A stretch of 64,000 nucleotides of DNA from Micromonospora pattaloongensis. Its GTDB lineage: Bacteria; Actinomycetota; Actinomycetes; Mycobacteriales; Micromonosporaceae. A program made the translations under genes and the position numbers. Position 1 is the first letter of the stretch. The number at the start of each line of letters is the position of its first letter. The notes beneath the pieces were generated by a model. The model did not search any database. It saw only the letters and a list, made by a program, of their open reading frames with translations, and was not told where the DNA came from. Shown here one piece after another: positions 43,743 to 54,425 of this stretch. The stretch lies in assembly GCF_900107255.1 (NCBI RefSeq), contig NZ_FNPH01000013.1, positions 35,643 to 99,642 of the forward strand, read 5' to 3'.

Positions 43743-44345
43743 GTGGGGGGCGGGGTTTCGCGCATTGCGCGCGTGTCGCTGGTCGTGATCACAGGGGTGC
43801 TCGGCGTGCTCGTCGGGGCCGCGCCGGCGGCGGCGCACAACTCCCTGACCGGCAGCGATCCCAGAAACGGGACGCGGTTGGAGCGGCCGCCGGCGCAGCT
43901 GCGGTTGACGTTCCTGTCCCGGCTCGACCCGGCCACCACGAAGATCACCGTGACCGGCCCGGACAACGTGCCGGCCGCGGGCGGTCGTCCCCGGTTCGAC
44001 GGATCCCGAGTCGCCGTGCCGTTCAAGCCGGGCGCCGCCGGCCTCTACATCGTCGAGTACGAGGTCGCCTCCGGCGACGGGCACCCCATCACCGGAGAGG
44101 TCCGCTTCACCCTGACCGTCGCCGCGACGCCGACCGCGAGCCCGACGCCGACCGCGCCCACGGCCGCGTCGAACTCCGTCGCGCCGACCCCCGGCGCCGG
44201 CGCGACGCCGAGCGCCGCGGCCGCGGACGCCGCCGGCGGGTCGAACGGTGGCGTGCCGTGGTGGCCGTGGGTGCTCGGCGGCGTGGTCGTGCTGGCCGCG
44301 CTGACCACGCTGGTGCTCGCCCGGCGTCGCCGGTCGCAGGCGTAG
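43743..44345 (+). CDS. CopC-domain exported protein with C-terminal membrane helix
   Basis: The 200-residue protein starts at GTG 43743, six bases after GGAGG. It has a signal peptide ending AAPAAAH, with the CopC N-terminal His at the mature start (AHNSLTGSDPRNGTRL). The CopC beta-sandwich continues to SGDGHPITGEVRFTL (about 30-125). A Pro/Thr/Ala linker and a membrane helix (WWPWVLGGVVVLAALTTLVL) follow. The family binds copper outside the membrane. No CopD permease is attached or adjacent here. Confidence 0.88.
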   Translation: MGGGVSRIARVSLVVITGVLGVLVGAAPAAAHNSLTGSDPRNGTRLERPPAQLRLTFLSRLDPATTKITVTGPDNVPAAGGRPRFDGSRVAVPFKPGAAGLYIVEYEVASGDGHPITGEVRFTLTVAATPTASPTPTAPTAASNSVAPTPGAGATPSAAAADAAGGSNGGVPWWPWVLGGVVVLAALTTLVLARRRRSQA

Positions 44346-44365
44346 CTTCCGGGTCATTCGGGAAA

Positions 44366-44554
44366 GTGAGGAATGTCAGCTGGTTGCTGACGGCCGTGCT
44401 GGTCGGCGCCGGCGCCACCGCCTGCGCCGACCGCCCCGTCACGGCGTCGACTAGCCGAGCGTGGCCCGCGCGGCGCGCAGCCGGGCGAGCGTCCGCTCGC
44501 GGCCGAGCACCTCCAGCGACTCGAAGAGCGGCAGCCCCACGGTGCGGCCGGTGA
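44366..44554 (+). pseudogene. Possible lipoprotein gene remnant
   Basis: After a GTG at 44366 the frame reads MRNVSWLLTAVLVGAGATAC, a convincing lipoprotein signal with lipobox ATAC, followed by ADRPVTAST. It then runs into the 3' end of gltX in antisense, where composition becomes Arg/Ala noise. It could be a truncated gene whose 3' part was lost, or chance. GGGAAA precedes the GTG weakly. Confidence 0.3.
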
Positions 44555-45920
44555 CCGCCACCCGGACCGGCGCCTGCGCCTTGCCGAGCTTGAGGCCGCG
44601 CTCCGCGCCAACCTGCTCCAGCGTCGCCTTGAGCGGCTCGGCCGCCCACTCCGGCTGCGCCTCGAAGCCGGCGATCGCGGCGTCGAGCAGGCCGTCGGCG
44701 CCCTCCTTCATCGCCTTCGCCCACGCCGCCTCGTCGACCACGGGCGACTCGAGGAACAGGAAGTCGACGTTCGGCACGATCTCGCTGAGCACCGCGATCC
44801 GGGTCTGCGCGAGCGGCGCGACCGCCGCGAAGACCGCCGGGTCGAAGTCCTCCGGACGCCACGGCGGCAGTGCGGTCGACGTGCCGCTGGCGCCCGTCTC
44901 CGTGTTTCCACCCGCCTCCGCGTCGGACGCGGGCGGCGGCGGAGCGCCGACGAGCCAGGGCTGGCAGGCCGCGATGAACTCCTCGACGGTGAGCGCCCGG
45001 ATGTAGTCGCCGTTGAAGGCCCGCAGCTTCTTCTCGTCGAAGAACGCCGGCGAGGGGTTCACGTCCTCCAGCCGGAACTCGTTCTCGATCACCGACCACG
45101 GGACGATCTCGCGGTCGCCGGTCGGCGCCCAGCCCAGCAGCATCAGATAGTTGCGCATCGCGTCCGCGAGGTATCCCTCGGCGCGGTACGCCTCCAGCGC
45201 CACCTTGTCCCGGCGCTTGGAGAGCTTCTGCCGCTTCTCGTTGACGACCACCGGCACGTGCGCCCAGATCGGCGGCTTCACCCCGAGCGCGTCCCAGAGC
45301 AGCTGCTGCTTCGGCGTGTTCGGCAGGTGCTCCTCGGCGCGGATCACGTGCGTGATCCCCATGATCATGTCATCGACGACGTTGGCCAGCAGGAAGACCG
45401 CCGAGCCGTCGCCCCGCGCGATCACGAAGTCCTCGAGCAGCTTGTTGTCGAAGGTCGGCTCGCCCCGGACCAGGTCCACGACCACCGTCTGACCCTCGTC
45501 CGGGGTGCGGAAGCGCAGCGCCCGTCCCTCGGCCGGCCCGAGCCCCCGGTCCCGGCAGAACCCGTCGTAGCCCTGGTGCTGGTTGCCCGTCCGGGCCTGC
45601 ACGTCGGCGCGGGTGCAGTCGCAGTAGTAGGCGCGGCCGGCGTCGTACAGCTTCTGGGCCGCCGCGCGGTGCTCGGCCGCGTTGGCCGACTGGAAGTGCG
45701 GCCCCTCGTACGAGCCGCGTTCGATCCCGATCCAGTCCAGCGCGGCGAGGATCCCCTCGGTCCACTCCGGGCGGTTGCGCGCCGCATCGGTGTCCTCGAT
45801 GCGGAGCACGAACACGCCGCCGTGCTGCTTGGCGTAGATCCAGTTCTGCAGCGCCGATCGGGCGCCGCCGACGTGGAACATTCCGGTCGGAGAGGGAGCG
45901 AAGCGTACGCGTACGGTCAC
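44451..45920 (-). CDS. gltX: Glutamyl-tRNA synthetase
   Basis: The 489-residue class I synthetase charges tRNA-Glu (and possibly tRNA-Gln for later amidation). The HIGH-type motif reads [19 protein letters not shown] near the N-terminus and the KMSKS-type loop reads [11 protein letters not shown]. Zinc-finger-like Cys residues are present in [10 protein letters not shown]. The C-terminal anticodon-binding half has an extra Gly/Ser/Thr-rich insert (about residues 340-360). GTG 45920 is chosen because the next 18 residues start the catalytic domain; its GGAGG is unusually close. A GTG at 45959 is an alternative. Confidence 0.94.
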   Translation of the reverse strand: MTVRVRFAPSPTGMFHVGGARSALQNWIYAKQHGGVFVLRIEDTDAARNRPEWTEGILAALDWIGIERGSYEGPHFQSANAAEHRAAAQKLYDAGRAYYCDCTRADVQARTGNQHQGYDGFCRDRGLGPAEGRALRFRTPDEGQTVVVDLVRGEPTFDNKLLEDFVIARGDGSAVFLLANVVDDMIMGITHVIRAEEHLPNTPKQQLLWDALGVKPPIWAHVPVVVNEKRQKLSKRRDKVALEAYRAEGYLADAMRNYLMLLGWAPTGDREIVPWSVIENEFRLEDVNPSPAFFDEKKLRAFNGDYIRALTVEEFIAACQPWLVGAPPPPASDAEAGGNTETGASGTSTALPPWRPEDFDPAVFAAVAPLAQTRIAVLSEIVPNVDFLFLESPVVDEAAWAKAMKEGADGLLDAAIAGFEAQPEWAAEPLKATLEQVGAERGLKLGKAQAPVRVAVTGRTVGLPLFESLEVLGRERTLARLRAARATLG

Positions 45921-45975
45921 GTCCTCCAGCCTACGGCCGGCGCCCGGTGCGCCCGCCACCAGGTTTGGTCCCGGC

Positions 45976-48900
45976 TCACAGGTAGCGTTCCCCGATCTCG
46001 GCGAGCAGCTCCGGGCTGCCGGTCGGGTCGCGGAGCAGCTCGCGCAGCTCCTCGACGGCGGGATCGACGGGCGAGAGCCGACAGCGGACGAGCTGCTCGT
46101 GCCACATCTGCTCCTCGGCCGCCGCCGCCACGAACCGGCGGAACTCGGTGGGGGACGGGTCGCTCACCGAGTCGAGCAGCGCGGGGAAGCGCAGCAGCAT
46201 GCCGACGAACCGCGCCATCGCCCGCCCGTGCCGCGCGAGCTCGCGGAAGTGCTCCGGGAGCCGCCCGCAGCGGTACTCCACGGACATGTAGAACCGCCAC
46301 AGGTTGACGACGCGCTCGGCCTGCCGGGGACCGCGCCGCGGCAGCGCCAACGCGGCCCGCCGCAGCTCCCGTCGTACGTCCCTGATCTGTTCCACGTAGT
46401 CGATCTGGGCCGCCGTCTCGGCGGGCGACCATGCGACGCGCCGCGTGACAGCGGCGGTCACCGCCGACGCGCCGGCGATGCCGTCCGTCCGCGGAGTCGG
46501 CCCCTCATCGGCGGGCGGGCGCGGCCGCCCGACGGGTCCGCCGCCGCGCGGCACGGTCTCGACGGCGGGATCGGCCGGCGCCGGCCGGTCGGGCGGGGGA
46601 CGGTCGGGCGGCGGCAGGTCGTCGGCGGGCAGCCGCGGGCGGGGCACCCGGACGGGGGCGCGCCGGAACGGGCCCGTCGGGCGCGCCGGCGGGCGAGGTG
46701 CCGGCGGGCGCGGTGCCGGCGCGGGCGGCGGCGGCGCGCCGAGCGGTCGCGCGCCGGTGAGCTCGTCGAGGTAGCCGCCGAGGCAGGACGCGGTGAGGCC
46801 GGGGAGCCGGACCGGCAGGGTGATCAGCTTTTCCAGCAGTCGCCAGCCGACGTGCCGCGCCTGCCCGGAGCCGGCCCCGTCCGCGCCGAGGCGCCGCGGC
46901 AGCGTGGTCTGCGCGCCGGCCAGCTGGGCGGCGACGGTCGTCGGATCGAGAGCGAGCACGAACACGCAGTCGCCGAACGCGTCGCTGAGGAAGAGCTCGA
47001 TCGCGTCGACGGTCGCCGCGACCGTCTCGGGGCCGCAGCGGTCGAGGTCGTCGACGAAGATCACGATCGGGGTCTCCCGGCTGGCCAACGCGACGATCTC
47101 CGGGACGTCGTGCTGCAGGAGGTAGAGGTAGCCGGTCGGGCTGTGCCGCAGCGGATCGCGGTCGGTGGGCCCGTTCGACCCGTGGGGCGGGGCAATGCCG
47201 CTCGGCGACGGCCCGTCCAGCACGCCGGGCGGCAGTTCCCCGCGGATGTGACGGCACCCGAAGCGCGCCACGGTGACGAGCCCCAGGACGATCACGGCCG
47301 CTCCGATCGCGCCGAGCGTGACCGACGGCGGGACGCGGCGCCCGGTCGCGGAGCCGACCAGCGCCACGGCGGTCACCGTCGTCAGCGCGAGCAGGACGAG
47401 GTTGGCCACCAGCCGGGCAACGGGCTGCCACAGCAGGCGCGGGCGCAGTCGCGCCGGGTCGGTGCGGCGCAGGTTGAGGTCGAACCACAGCCGTTCCCGC
47501 TGCGCCGCCGGGAGCCGCCGGGTGACGGCGGTGAGCAGCTCGCGGGTCAGCCCGGCCCAGATATGCTCCGGGCCGGCGTACCGTGCGGGGCTGAACCAGA
47601 CGGTGATGGGCTGCGCCGGGCCGTCGGCGGACGCGGCGCCGGGACCGCGGCGGCGCGGCCGTATCCGGTACGGCAGCCGGCCGGCCGGCTCCGACCCGCG
47701 TTCGAGCTGCCGCCACGCCCACCACCGCGTCAACCGCGTCCGCACCGGTCCGCCCTGCCACCGCTGGCGCAGCCCCCGCCACCCCCGCGCCGGGGCGCGC
47801 CCCGGCGCGGAGGTGAGCTCGTGCGTGGGCGACGGCGGGTCGGTCCAGCCCGGCGCGGGCTGCGTGCGGTCGAGCTGCCCCCGCAGCTGCGACAGGACGC
47901 TGGTCCTTCCGTGCCCCGACGGCCCGTGCACGCCGATCACCATCGGCGGGGTGGTGCCCGGGTCGGTGAGCAGTTCGTGCAGACCGGCCACCAGCGCGGC
48001 GCGTCCCAGTCGGTCCGCCCGCTCCGGCCCGTCGGGCGGGCCGGGGGGCCCGCTGCCGGGCCGGAGCTCGTCGACGAGCCGGGGCGCGGGCCCGGTCAGC
48101 GCCCACCGCCGCAGCTGCCCGTCATCGCCGGCGCTGCCGAGCTGCGCGGCGCCGTCGCGGTCGAGCGCCACGACGGCGCGGACCGCGCCGAGGTGCGCTC
48201 CGGCGATCTCGGTCCGCAGCGTCGCCGTGTCCGCGTCCCAGATCAGCAGGCGCCCGTCGTGGCAGCCGCCGACGATCCACTGCTCGCCGCCGCGCGGCAC
48301 GACGGTGAGCGCGCACACCTGGGCCGGGATCTCCGGCGTCGGCAGCGTCGCGGCCAGCTGCCGGGTCACCGGGTCGAACAGCACCACGTCGCCGTCGAGG
48401 CGGGCGCAGACGACCAGAGTCCGGTCGCGGCACGTGACCGTGGTGACCGCCGAGGTGGGCATCGTGCAGATCTGCTGGACCGCCCGGCGGGGCGCCAGGT
48501 CGATGAGGCGCACACCGGTGGTCCCGGCGCAGGCGATCCGCGGCCGCCGGGGCGCCGGTACGACCGTGAGCCCGGTGATCTCGCCGGCCTCCTCGGCCAG
48601 CGTCTCGGCCGTGGTGTCGGCGCCGTCCAGCGGCGACAGCCGTACCACGCCGTCCGCGCCGCCGCTGACCACGAGATCGGCGCCGTTCAGCCGCAGCGGC
48701 GCCAGCGCCCACACCTCACCCCGACCGTGCATCACGCTCGCGCGCGCCGCGCCGGTGACCGGGTCCCACGCCCGGATGGTGCCGTCGACGCCGCCGCTGA
48801 TCAGGGCGGGCCGGTTCGGGTCCGGGCCGGCGGCCACCGCCCGCACGGTGCCGTCGTGGCCGGTCGGCGCGGTCCGCAGGACCGACGCGCCGGGGCCGAC

Positions 48901-50055
48901 CATCCCGACCGCCCCGTCGACGCCGGCGCTGGCGAGCAGCCCGCCGGCGCGGCCGGGAAGTGCCGCGAGCGACCAGATCGGACTCGCCGGGGCGACCCGC
49001 AGCGACACGGTGGTCGGCTCCTCGACGTCGTCGCGCAGGTCGGTGAGGCGGATGCCGCCGCTGATGTCGCCGGAGGCGACCACGGTGCGCCCGCCGTCCC
49101 GCGTGCAGGCCACGGACCACACCTCGCCGCGATGCCCGTCGAACGCGCGCAGGTGCGCGGGGTGCGACGGGTCGGGGCGCCACAGGTCGGTCAGCCCGGC
49201 CGCCGACGCACTCACCAGCAGGTCGCCGTCGTGGTGGGCGAGCGCGGCGAGCTGGCGGACGGTGCCGCGCGTCCGGAGCGCGTCGACGGTGAGCGGATCG
49301 GCGAGCAGGTCGCTGAACTGCCAGATCCGGATCGTCCGGTCCGGCCCGCCGCTGGCGAGCCACTCGGCGCCCCCCATCCGGAACGGCGTCAACGCCCGGA
49401 CCGTCCCGTCGTGCGCCGCCGCGATCACCCGCACGGGCGCGCCCGGCTGGTCCGGATCCCACAGTCGGACGTCACCGCCGACGTGCCCGGCGACCAGCAG
49501 GGCCTGCCGACCGATCCGCAACGGGCAGAGCGCGGACGTCGGCGCGCCGGCGAGCGCGAGGTCGCGTACCCGCTCCCGCCGCCAGTCCCAGAGCCGGACC
49601 TGCCGGGAGCAGACCGCGGCCACGAGCGAACCCTGCGGGGCGTCGAGGGTGGTCAGCGCGGCCACGCTGCCGTTGCCGATCGCCACCCGCGCGACCGGCT
49701 CCTGCCGCGCGGCGTCCCAGAGCCGGACGACCCCGTCGACGCCGCCCGCGGCGAGCAGCGCGGGCGCGTCCCGCCCGTCGGTCACCACGCTCAGCGTCCG
49801 CACCGGCGCCGACCGCCCACCGTCGAGATGCCCCACCAGACCGCCGGTCTCGACGTCGAGCAGCGATATCCCGTCGGCGCCGGCCCGGGCCAGCGTGAGC
49901 CGGCCCGCGACGCGGAGCAGGGCGAGGGCGGTGACCGGGCCCGTTCCGCGGGCGATTCTGTGTGGTTGCACGATCGGTCCCGTTTCGATTCGGCGTTGGC
50001 GGCGACGCCGCGGGGTCCGCGCGGCGAATGTGGGGCGGCGGCGGGGGCTGGACAT
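45976..50055 (-). CDS. WD40-repeat / KAP P-loop NTPase fusion protein
   Basis: The 1359-residue protein has a basic start, then about 13-14 WD40-type blades (about 35-660, with repeats such as [32 protein letters not shown]). A KAP-type P-loop NTPase domain follows. Its Walker A reads GPSGHGRTS with Arg717 where Lys is expected; two membrane helices are inserted at about 881-903 and 912-932; Walker B is [12 protein letters not shown] (Asp1002-Asp1005). A Pro-rich linker (about 1106-1170) leads to a helical C-terminal domain. KAP NTPases are membrane-associated and several act in phage exclusion (PifA). Role here is unknown; sensor-effector logic suggests defence or signalling. Spacing to gltX is 55 bp. 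Confidence 0.88.
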   Translation of the reverse strand: MSSPRRRPTFAARTPRRRRQRRIETGPIVQPHRIARGTGPVTALALLRVAGRLTLARAGADGISLLDVETGGLVGHLDGGRSAPVRTLSVVTDGRDAPALLAAGGVDGVVRLWDAARQEPVARVAIGNGSVAALTTLDAPQGSLVAAVCSRQVRLWDWRRERVRDLALAGAPTSALCPLRIGRQALLVAGHVGGDVRLWDPDQPGAPVRVIAAAHDGTVRALTPFRMGGAEWLASGGPDRTIRIWQFSDLLADPLTVDALRTRGTVRQLAALAHHDGDLLVSASAAGLTDLWRPDPSHPAHLRAFDGHRGEVWSVACTRDGGRTVVASGDISGGIRLTDLRDDVEEPTTVSLRVAPASPIWSLAALPGRAGGLLASAGVDGAVGMVGPGASVLRTAPTGHDGTVRAVAAGPDPNRPALISGGVDGTIRAWDPVTGAARASVMHGRGEVWALAPLRLNGADLVVSGGADGVVRLSPLDGADTTAETLAEEAGEITGLTVVPAPRRPRIACAGTTGVRLIDLAPRRAVQQICTMPTSAVTTVTCRDRTLVVCARLDGDVVLFDPVTRQLAATLPTPEIPAQVCALTVVPRGGEQWIVGGCHDGRLLIWDADTATLRTEIAGAHLGAVRAVVALDRDGAAQLGSAGDDGQLRRWALTGPAPRLVDELRPGSGPPGPPDGPERADRLGRAALVAGLHELLTDPGTTPPMVIGVHGPSGHGRTSVLSQLRGQLDRTQPAPGWTDPPSPTHELTSAPGRAPARGWRGLRQRWQGGPVRTRLTRWWAWRQLERGSEPAGRLPYRIRPRRRGPGAASADGPAQPITVWFSPARYAGPEHIWAGLTRELLTAVTRRLPAAQRERLWFDLNLRRTDPARLRPRLLWQPVARLVANLVLLALTTVTAVALVGSATGRRVPPSVTLGAIGAAVIVLGLVTVARFGCRHIRGELPPGVLDGPSPSGIAPPHGSNGPTDRDPLRHSPTGYLYLLQHDVPEIVALASRETPIVIFVDDLDRCGPETVAATVDAIELFLSDAFGDCVFVLALDPTTVAAQLAGAQTTLPRRLGADGAGSGQARHVGWRLLEKLITLPVRLPGLTASCLGGYLDELTGARPLGAPPPPAPAPRPPAPRPPARPTGPFRRAPVRVPRPRLPADDLPPPDRPPPDRPAPADPAVETVPRGGGPVGRPRPPADEGPTPRTDGIAGASAVTAAVTRRVAWSPAETAAQIDYVEQIRDVRRELRRAALALPRRGPRQAERVVNLWRFYMSVEYRCGRLPEHFRELARHGRAMARFVGMLLRFPALLDSVSDPSPTEFRRFVAAAAEEQMWHEQLVRCRLSPVDPAVEELRELLRDPTGSPELLAEIGERYL

Positions 50056-50440
50056 ACCGGGGGATATAAATTGCCGCCGTCAATATCCATACCACAGGCG
50101 GGCGCGGTTGGGGGCGCGATTGGAGCGACTCGATATGCGCGCCGGCGGCGGTGTCCGCCACCCGACAGCGGATGGCGGGCTTTGCTGTTCCGCGCGGTGT
50201 TTTTCCTGGTCGACACGCCGGAGGTGGTGCACCGGTCGGCGCCCGGGCGCGGGGACGATGGAGACGCGATCGACCGGCATTCACCGTGGAAAATTAAATC
50301 GCCGGCGGGTACGGTGGTGAATGCGATTCATTTTCGCAACGCATTCCGTGCGGCGAGTCTGGCAGAACCCCCGATATGTGGCGCTAAATCTGTTTTACGC
50401 TTCATCTGTCGTGGGTTGTCATCGCTGGAGGCGACTAAAG
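50056..50440. other. A/T-richer divergent region with a 7-bp-arm inverted repeat
   Basis: This spacer is clearly less GC-rich than the flanks, especially 50285-50420 (stretches such as AAATTAAATC and CATTTTCG). It holds GAATGCG (50319-50325) and CGCATTC (50340-50346), a perfect inverted repeat with a 14-base loop that could be an operator or hairpin. Promoters for the divergent WD40-KAP and SRPBCC genes should be here. No convincing coding frame is seen. Confidence 0.5.
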
Positions 50441-50884
50441 ATGATCCTCATTGAGCGGAGCGGGCGCGTCGACGCGCCGATCGAGGCAGTGTGGGAGGTG
50501 GTCCAGCAGGCCGACCAGTTGCCGGCGTGGCTGGCCGGCGTACGCCAGGCCGAGGTGGTTTCCGGTGAGGGATTCGGCCGCCGGCAGCGGGTGCACGCCG
50601 CGGACGGCGCGTCCCTCGACGCCGAGGTGATCGCCTATGAACCGCCGAAGCTGATCTCCTGGCGGGAACGGGCCGAGGGGACCGGGATGCGCGCCGAGGC
50701 GCGCACCGAGGTGCAGATCGCGCTCACCCCCGAGGGCCGGGGCACCGGCGTTCGGCTCACCATCGTGCGCTGGCCCTCCGGGCCGGTCAGCGCGGCCCTG
50801 CTGCGGCTCGGCATCCGCCGCATCGGCGCCGACCTGGAGACATCCCTGACCCGCCTCGCCGACCTGGCCACGGTCACCGCCTGA
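50441..50884 (+). CDS. SRPBCC (START-like) family protein
   Basis: The 147-residue single-domain protein begins MILIERSGRVDAPIEAVWEV, the typical entry of the helix-grip fold. It continues with the hydrophobic-pocket strands (GRRQRVHAADGASLDAEV, LISWRERAEGTGMRAEA) and ends in the long C-terminal helix. It may bind a lipophilic ligand such as a polyketide or lipid. GGAGG nine bases upstream supports the ATG. It is divergent from the WD40-KAP gene; a functional link is unproven. Confidence 0.85.
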   Translation: MILIERSGRVDAPIEAVWEVVQQADQLPAWLAGVRQAEVVSGEGFGRRQRVHAADGASLDAEVIAYEPPKLISWRERAEGTGMRAEARTEVQIALTPEGRGTGVRLTIVRWPSGPVSAALLRLGIRRIGADLETSLTRLADLATVTA

Positions 50885-50924
50885 CCCCGGGCCCCGGTCT
50901 TCCCTCGACCAGGGCGCTAATGCG

Positions 50925-50966
50925 GATCAAGGACCCGTTCACACGCGCGTGAACGGGTCCTTGATC
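50925..50966. terminator. 18-bp perfect hairpin between convergent genes
   Basis: GATCAAGGACCCGTTCAC (50925-50942) pairs perfectly with 50949-50966 across a six-base loop. It lies between the SRPBCC gene and aceE, which converge, so it can serve both as an I-shaped terminator. Its GATCAAGG end resembles other intergenic palindromes in the window. Confidence 0.75.
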
Positions 50967-51008
50967 AAAGGCCGGGCCGGAGGGGCCGATCCGGGCCCCC
51001 CGGGCCTG

Positions 51009-53762
51009 CTACGAGTCGCCGCCGGTCTCGCCCACCGGGGCGGCGCTGATGTCGTCGATGGCGTACTTCTTGGCCGCCTCCGCCGGGATCGAGGCCGGAA
51101 CCTCGCCGCGGCGGGCGAGCTGCCGCAGCGTCGCCACCGCGACCGACTCCGCGTCGACGTGGAAGTGCCGGCGCAGCGCGTGACGGGTGTCCGACAGGCC
51201 GAAGCCGTCGGTGCCGAGCGAGGTGTAGTCACCCGGTACCCACCGCGAGATGAGGTCCGGCACCGCCCGCATCCAGTCGCTCACCGCGATCTTCGGGCCG
51301 GCCGCGTCGGCCAGCTTCCGCGTCACGTACGGCACCCGCTCCTGGCCGCCCGGGTTGAGCAGGTTGTACTCCTCGGACTCCACGGCGTCGCGCCGCAGCT
51401 CCGTCCACGAGGTCACCGACCAGACGTCGGCGGCCACCCCCCAGTCCTCCGCCAGCAGCTGCTGCGCCTTGAGCGCCCACTGCATGCCCGTGCCGGAGGC
51501 CAGGATGTTGGCCCGTGGCACCTCGGGGCCGGTCTGGGAGATGGTCGGCGCCGGGGCGTACCGGTAGATGCCCTTCTTGATGCCCTCGACGTCGACGTCG
51601 GCCGGCTCGGCCGGCTGCAGGATCGGCTCGTTGTAGATGGTGAGGTAGTAGAAGATGTTCTCCTGCTGCTCGCCGTACATCCGGTGCAGGCCGTCCTCGA
51701 CGATGTGCGCGATCTCGAACGCGAACGCCGGGTCGTAGGCCACCACCGCCGGGTTGGTCGCCGCCAGCAGGTGCGAGTGCCCGTCCTCGTGCTGCAGGCC
51801 CTCGCCGTTCAGCGTGGTCCGGCCGGCCGTGGCGCCGAGCACGAAACCGCGGGCCATCTGGTCGGCGGCGGCCCAGAAGCCGTCGCCGGTGCGCTGGAAC
51901 CCGAACATCGAGTAGAAGATGTAGAGCGGGATCATCGGCTCGCCGTGGGTGGCGTACGCCGAGCCGGCCGCGGTGAACGACGCCACCGAACCGGCCTCGT
52001 TGATGCCCTCGTGCAGGATCTGCCCGGCGGTCGCCTCCTTGTACGACAGGAAGAGCTCCCGGTCCACGGACGTGTACTTCTGGCCGTGCGGCGAGTAGAT
52101 CTTCTGCGTCGGGAAGAGCGAGTCCATGCCGAAGGTGCGGGCCTCGTCGGGGATGATCGGCACCCAGCGGCGGCCGAACTCCTTGTCCTTCATCAGGTCC
52201 TTGAGCAGCCGGACGAAGGCCATCGTGGTGGCCACCTTCTGCTTGCCCGAGCCGCGCTTGACGTCGCTGAACCGCTCCGGGCCGGGGATCGCCAGCGGGA
52301 TCGTCTCGGTGCGCCGCGACGGCAGGAACCCGCCGAGCGCCTCGCGCCGCTCGCGCAGGTACGCGATCTCCTCCGAGTCCTCGCCCGGGTGGAAGTACGG
52401 CGGCAGGTACGGGTTGGCCTCCAGCACCTCGTCCGAGATGTCGAGGTGGAGCCGGTCGCGGAACGCCTTGAGGTCGTCCAGCGTCAGCTTCTTCATCTGG
52501 TGCGTGGCGTTGCGGGCCTCGAAGTGCGAGCCCAGCGTCCAGCCCTTGATCGTGTGGGCCAGGATCACGGTCGGCTGCCCGGTGTGCTCGGTCGCCGCCT
52601 TGTACGCCGCGTAAAGCTTGCGGTAGTCGTGACCGCCGCGCTTGAGGTTCCAGATCTCGTCGTCGGACATGTCCTCGACCATCTTGCGGGTGCGCGGGTC
52701 GCGCCCGAAGAAGTGCTCGCGCACGAACGCGCCGGACTCCGCCTTGTAGGTCTGGAAGTCACCGTCGGGCGTGACGTTCATCAGGTTGACCAGCGCGCCG
52801 TCGGTGTCGGCGGCGAGCAGCGGGTCCCACTCGCGGCCCCAGACGACCTTGATGACGTTCCAGCCGGCGCCCCGGAAGAACGCCTCCAGCTCCTGCATGA
52901 CCTTGCCGTTGCCGCGTACCGGACCGTCGAGGCGCTGCAGGTTGCAGTTGATGACGAAGGTCAGGTTGTCGAGCTCCTCGCGGGCCGCCAGGCCGATCGC
53001 GCCGAGCGACTCCGGCTCGTCCATCTCGCCGTCGCCGAGGAACGCCCACACGTGCTGCTGGGACGTGTCCTTGACGCCCCGGTTGTGCAGGTAGCGGTTG
53101 AACCGCGCCTGGTAGATCGCGTTCAGCGCGCCCAGGCCCATCGAGACCGTGGGGAACTCCCAGAAGTCCGACATCAGCCGCGGGTGCGGGTACGACGGCA
53201 GACCGCCGCCCGGGTGCGACAGCTCCTGCCGGAACCCGTCGAGCTGGTGCTCGGTCAGCCGGCCCTCGAGGAAGGCGCGGGCGTACATGCCGGGGGAGGC
53301 GTGGCCCTGGTAGAAGATGTGGTCACCGCCGCCGGGGTGGTTCTTGCCCCGGAAGAAGTGGTTGAAGCCGACCTCGTAGAGCGACGCCGAGCTGGCGTAC
53401 GTGGAGATGTGGCCGCCGACGCCGATCTCCGGACGCTGGGCGCGGTGCACCACCATCGCGGCGTTCCAGCGGATGTACGCCCGGATCCGGCGCTCGATCT
53501 GCTCGTCGCCGGGGAACCAGGGCTCCTGCTCCGACGGGATGGTGTTGATGTAGTCGGTGGTGGTCAGGGGCGGAACCCCGACCTGACGTTCGCGGGCCCG
53601 CTCCAGCAGGCGCAGCATGACGTAGCGGGCGCGTTTGGCGCCGCGTTCGTCGATCACCCCGTCGAGCGACTCGACCCATTCGCTGGTCTCTTCTGGGTCG
53701 ATGTCCGGAAGCTGGCTCGGCAGGCCGTCGCTGATCACCGGGCGCTTGCGTTCCGTGGCCAC
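51009..53762 (-). CDS. aceE: Pyruvate dehydrogenase E1 component, homodimeric
   Basis: The 917-residue thiamine-diphosphate enzyme decarboxylates pyruvate and acetylates the lipoyl group of E2. It matches homodimeric AceE along its length: [38 protein letters not shown], the cofactor motif [17 protein letters not shown] ending in [14 protein letters not shown], and the transketolase-like pyrimidine domain ([19 protein letters not shown]). It starts at GTG 53762. No E2 or E3 gene is adjacent, as usual in actinobacteria. Confidence 0.97.
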   Translation of the reverse strand: MATERKRPVISDGLPSQLPDIDPEETSEWVESLDGVIDERGAKRARYVMLRLLERARERQVGVPPLTTTDYINTIPSEQEPWFPGDEQIERRIRAYIRWNAAMVVHRAQRPEIGVGGHISTYASSASLYEVGFNHFFRGKNHPGGGDHIFYQGHASPGMYARAFLEGRLTEHQLDGFRQELSHPGGGLPSYPHPRLMSDFWEFPTVSMGLGALNAIYQARFNRYLHNRGVKDTSQQHVWAFLGDGEMDEPESLGAIGLAAREELDNLTFVINCNLQRLDGPVRGNGKVMQELEAFFRGAGWNVIKVVWGREWDPLLAADTDGALVNLMNVTPDGDFQTYKAESGAFVREHFFGRDPRTRKMVEDMSDDEIWNLKRGGHDYRKLYAAYKAATEHTGQPTVILAHTIKGWTLGSHFEARNATHQMKKLTLDDLKAFRDRLHLDISDEVLEANPYLPPYFHPGEDSEEIAYLRERREALGGFLPSRRTETIPLAIPGPERFSDVKRGSGKQKVATTMAFVRLLKDLMKDKEFGRRWVPIIPDEARTFGMDSLFPTQKIYSPHGQKYTSVDRELFLSYKEATAGQILHEGINEAGSVASFTAAGSAYATHGEPMIPLYIFYSMFGFQRTGDGFWAAADQMARGFVLGATAGRTTLNGEGLQHEDGHSHLLAATNPAVVAYDPAFAFEIAHIVEDGLHRMYGEQQENIFYYLTIYNEPILQPAEPADVDVEGIKKGIYRYAPAPTISQTGPEVPRANILASGTGMQWALKAQQLLAEDWGVAADVWSVTSWTELRRDAVESEEYNLLNPGGQERVPYVTRKLADAAGPKIAVSDWMRAVPDLISRWVPGDYTSLGTDGFGLSDTRHALRRHFHVDAESVAVATLRQLARRGEVPASIPAEAAKKYAIDDISAAPVGETGGDS

Positions 53763-53866
53763 AGGCGTTCCCTAAGTTGTGTGTGGGATAGGTCTCGACG
53801 CAATCCTGCCCCCTGATGGCACCTGTCGTCACGCATGCAAGCCGCAGACGCGACGCTCGACACACG

Positions 53867-53878
53867 TACTGACCAGTA
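53867..53878. promoter_or_regulatory. Palindrome between aceE and yjbQ (possible TetR-type operator)
   Basis: TACTGACCAGTA is an inverted repeat with five paired bases on each side of a 2-base centre. It lies in the divergent promoter region, 105 bp upstream of aceE and 96 bp upstream of yjbQ. The half-site style is seen in TetR-family operators; the regulator is not identified. Confidence 0.35.
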
Positions 53879-53973
53879 ACTTTCCGGCTCTCACCCGATC
53901 CGCTAAAGGATCTTCCTGCCCCCGGGTCCCGCCCCGCGCGCCGCTGCGGGGCCGTACCGGCACACTGGTGCGC

Positions 53974-54378
53974 ATGCGCAGTGAAGTGATCACGGTCCGG
54001 ACCGGCTCCCGACCGACGGTGCGGGACATCACCGCCGAGGCGCAGCGGTTCGTCTCGGGGCAGGGCGACGGTCTCCTGCACGTCTTTGTGCCACACGCCA
54101 CCGCCGGCATCGCGATCATCGAAACCGGGGCGGGCTCGGACGACGACCTGCTGACCGCCCTCGACGACGTGCTCCCCACCGACGACCGGTGGCGGCACCG
54201 CCACGGCTCGCCGGGACATGGCCGGGATCACGTCATGCCGGCGTTCGTCGCGCCGTACGCCACCCTGCCGGTGCTCGACGGCCGGATCGCGCTCGGCACC
54301 TGGCAGTCGATTTGCCTCGTCGACCCGAACGGCGACAACCCCACCCGCGAGGTCCGCCTCTCCCTCCTCCCCGCCTGA
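53974..54378 (+). CDS. yjbQ: YjbQ family protein (secondary thiamine-phosphate synthase enzyme)
   Basis: The 134-residue protein has the UPF0047/YjbQ fold: LLHVFVPHATAGIAIIETG near residues 34-53, and HRHGSPGHGRDHVMPAFVAP, with the His cluster that binds metal. It ends in GTWQSICLVDPNG. E. coli YjbQ shows weak thiamine-phosphate synthase activity, and its main role is unclear. Adjacent aceE depends on thiamine diphosphate, an interesting but unproven link. Confidence 0.88.
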   Translation: MRSEVITVRTGSRPTVRDITAEAQRFVSGQGDGLLHVFVPHATAGIAIIETGAGSDDDLLTALDDVLPTDDRWRHRHGSPGHGRDHVMPAFVAPYATLPVLDGRIALGTWQSICLVDPNGDNPTREVRLSLLPA

Positions 54379-54425
54379 CCCGGCGCCCCGGCGGCCCGGC
54401 AACCGACCGCGGGGGCGGGTGGGGC

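Noticed and set aside
46099..50454. Very long plus-strand open frame (about 1450 codons)
   Set aside because: It is antisense to the WD40-KAP gene. Its translation is Arg/Pro/Gly/His-rich noise caused by G/C third-position bias; WD40 and P-loop motifs are on the minus strand.
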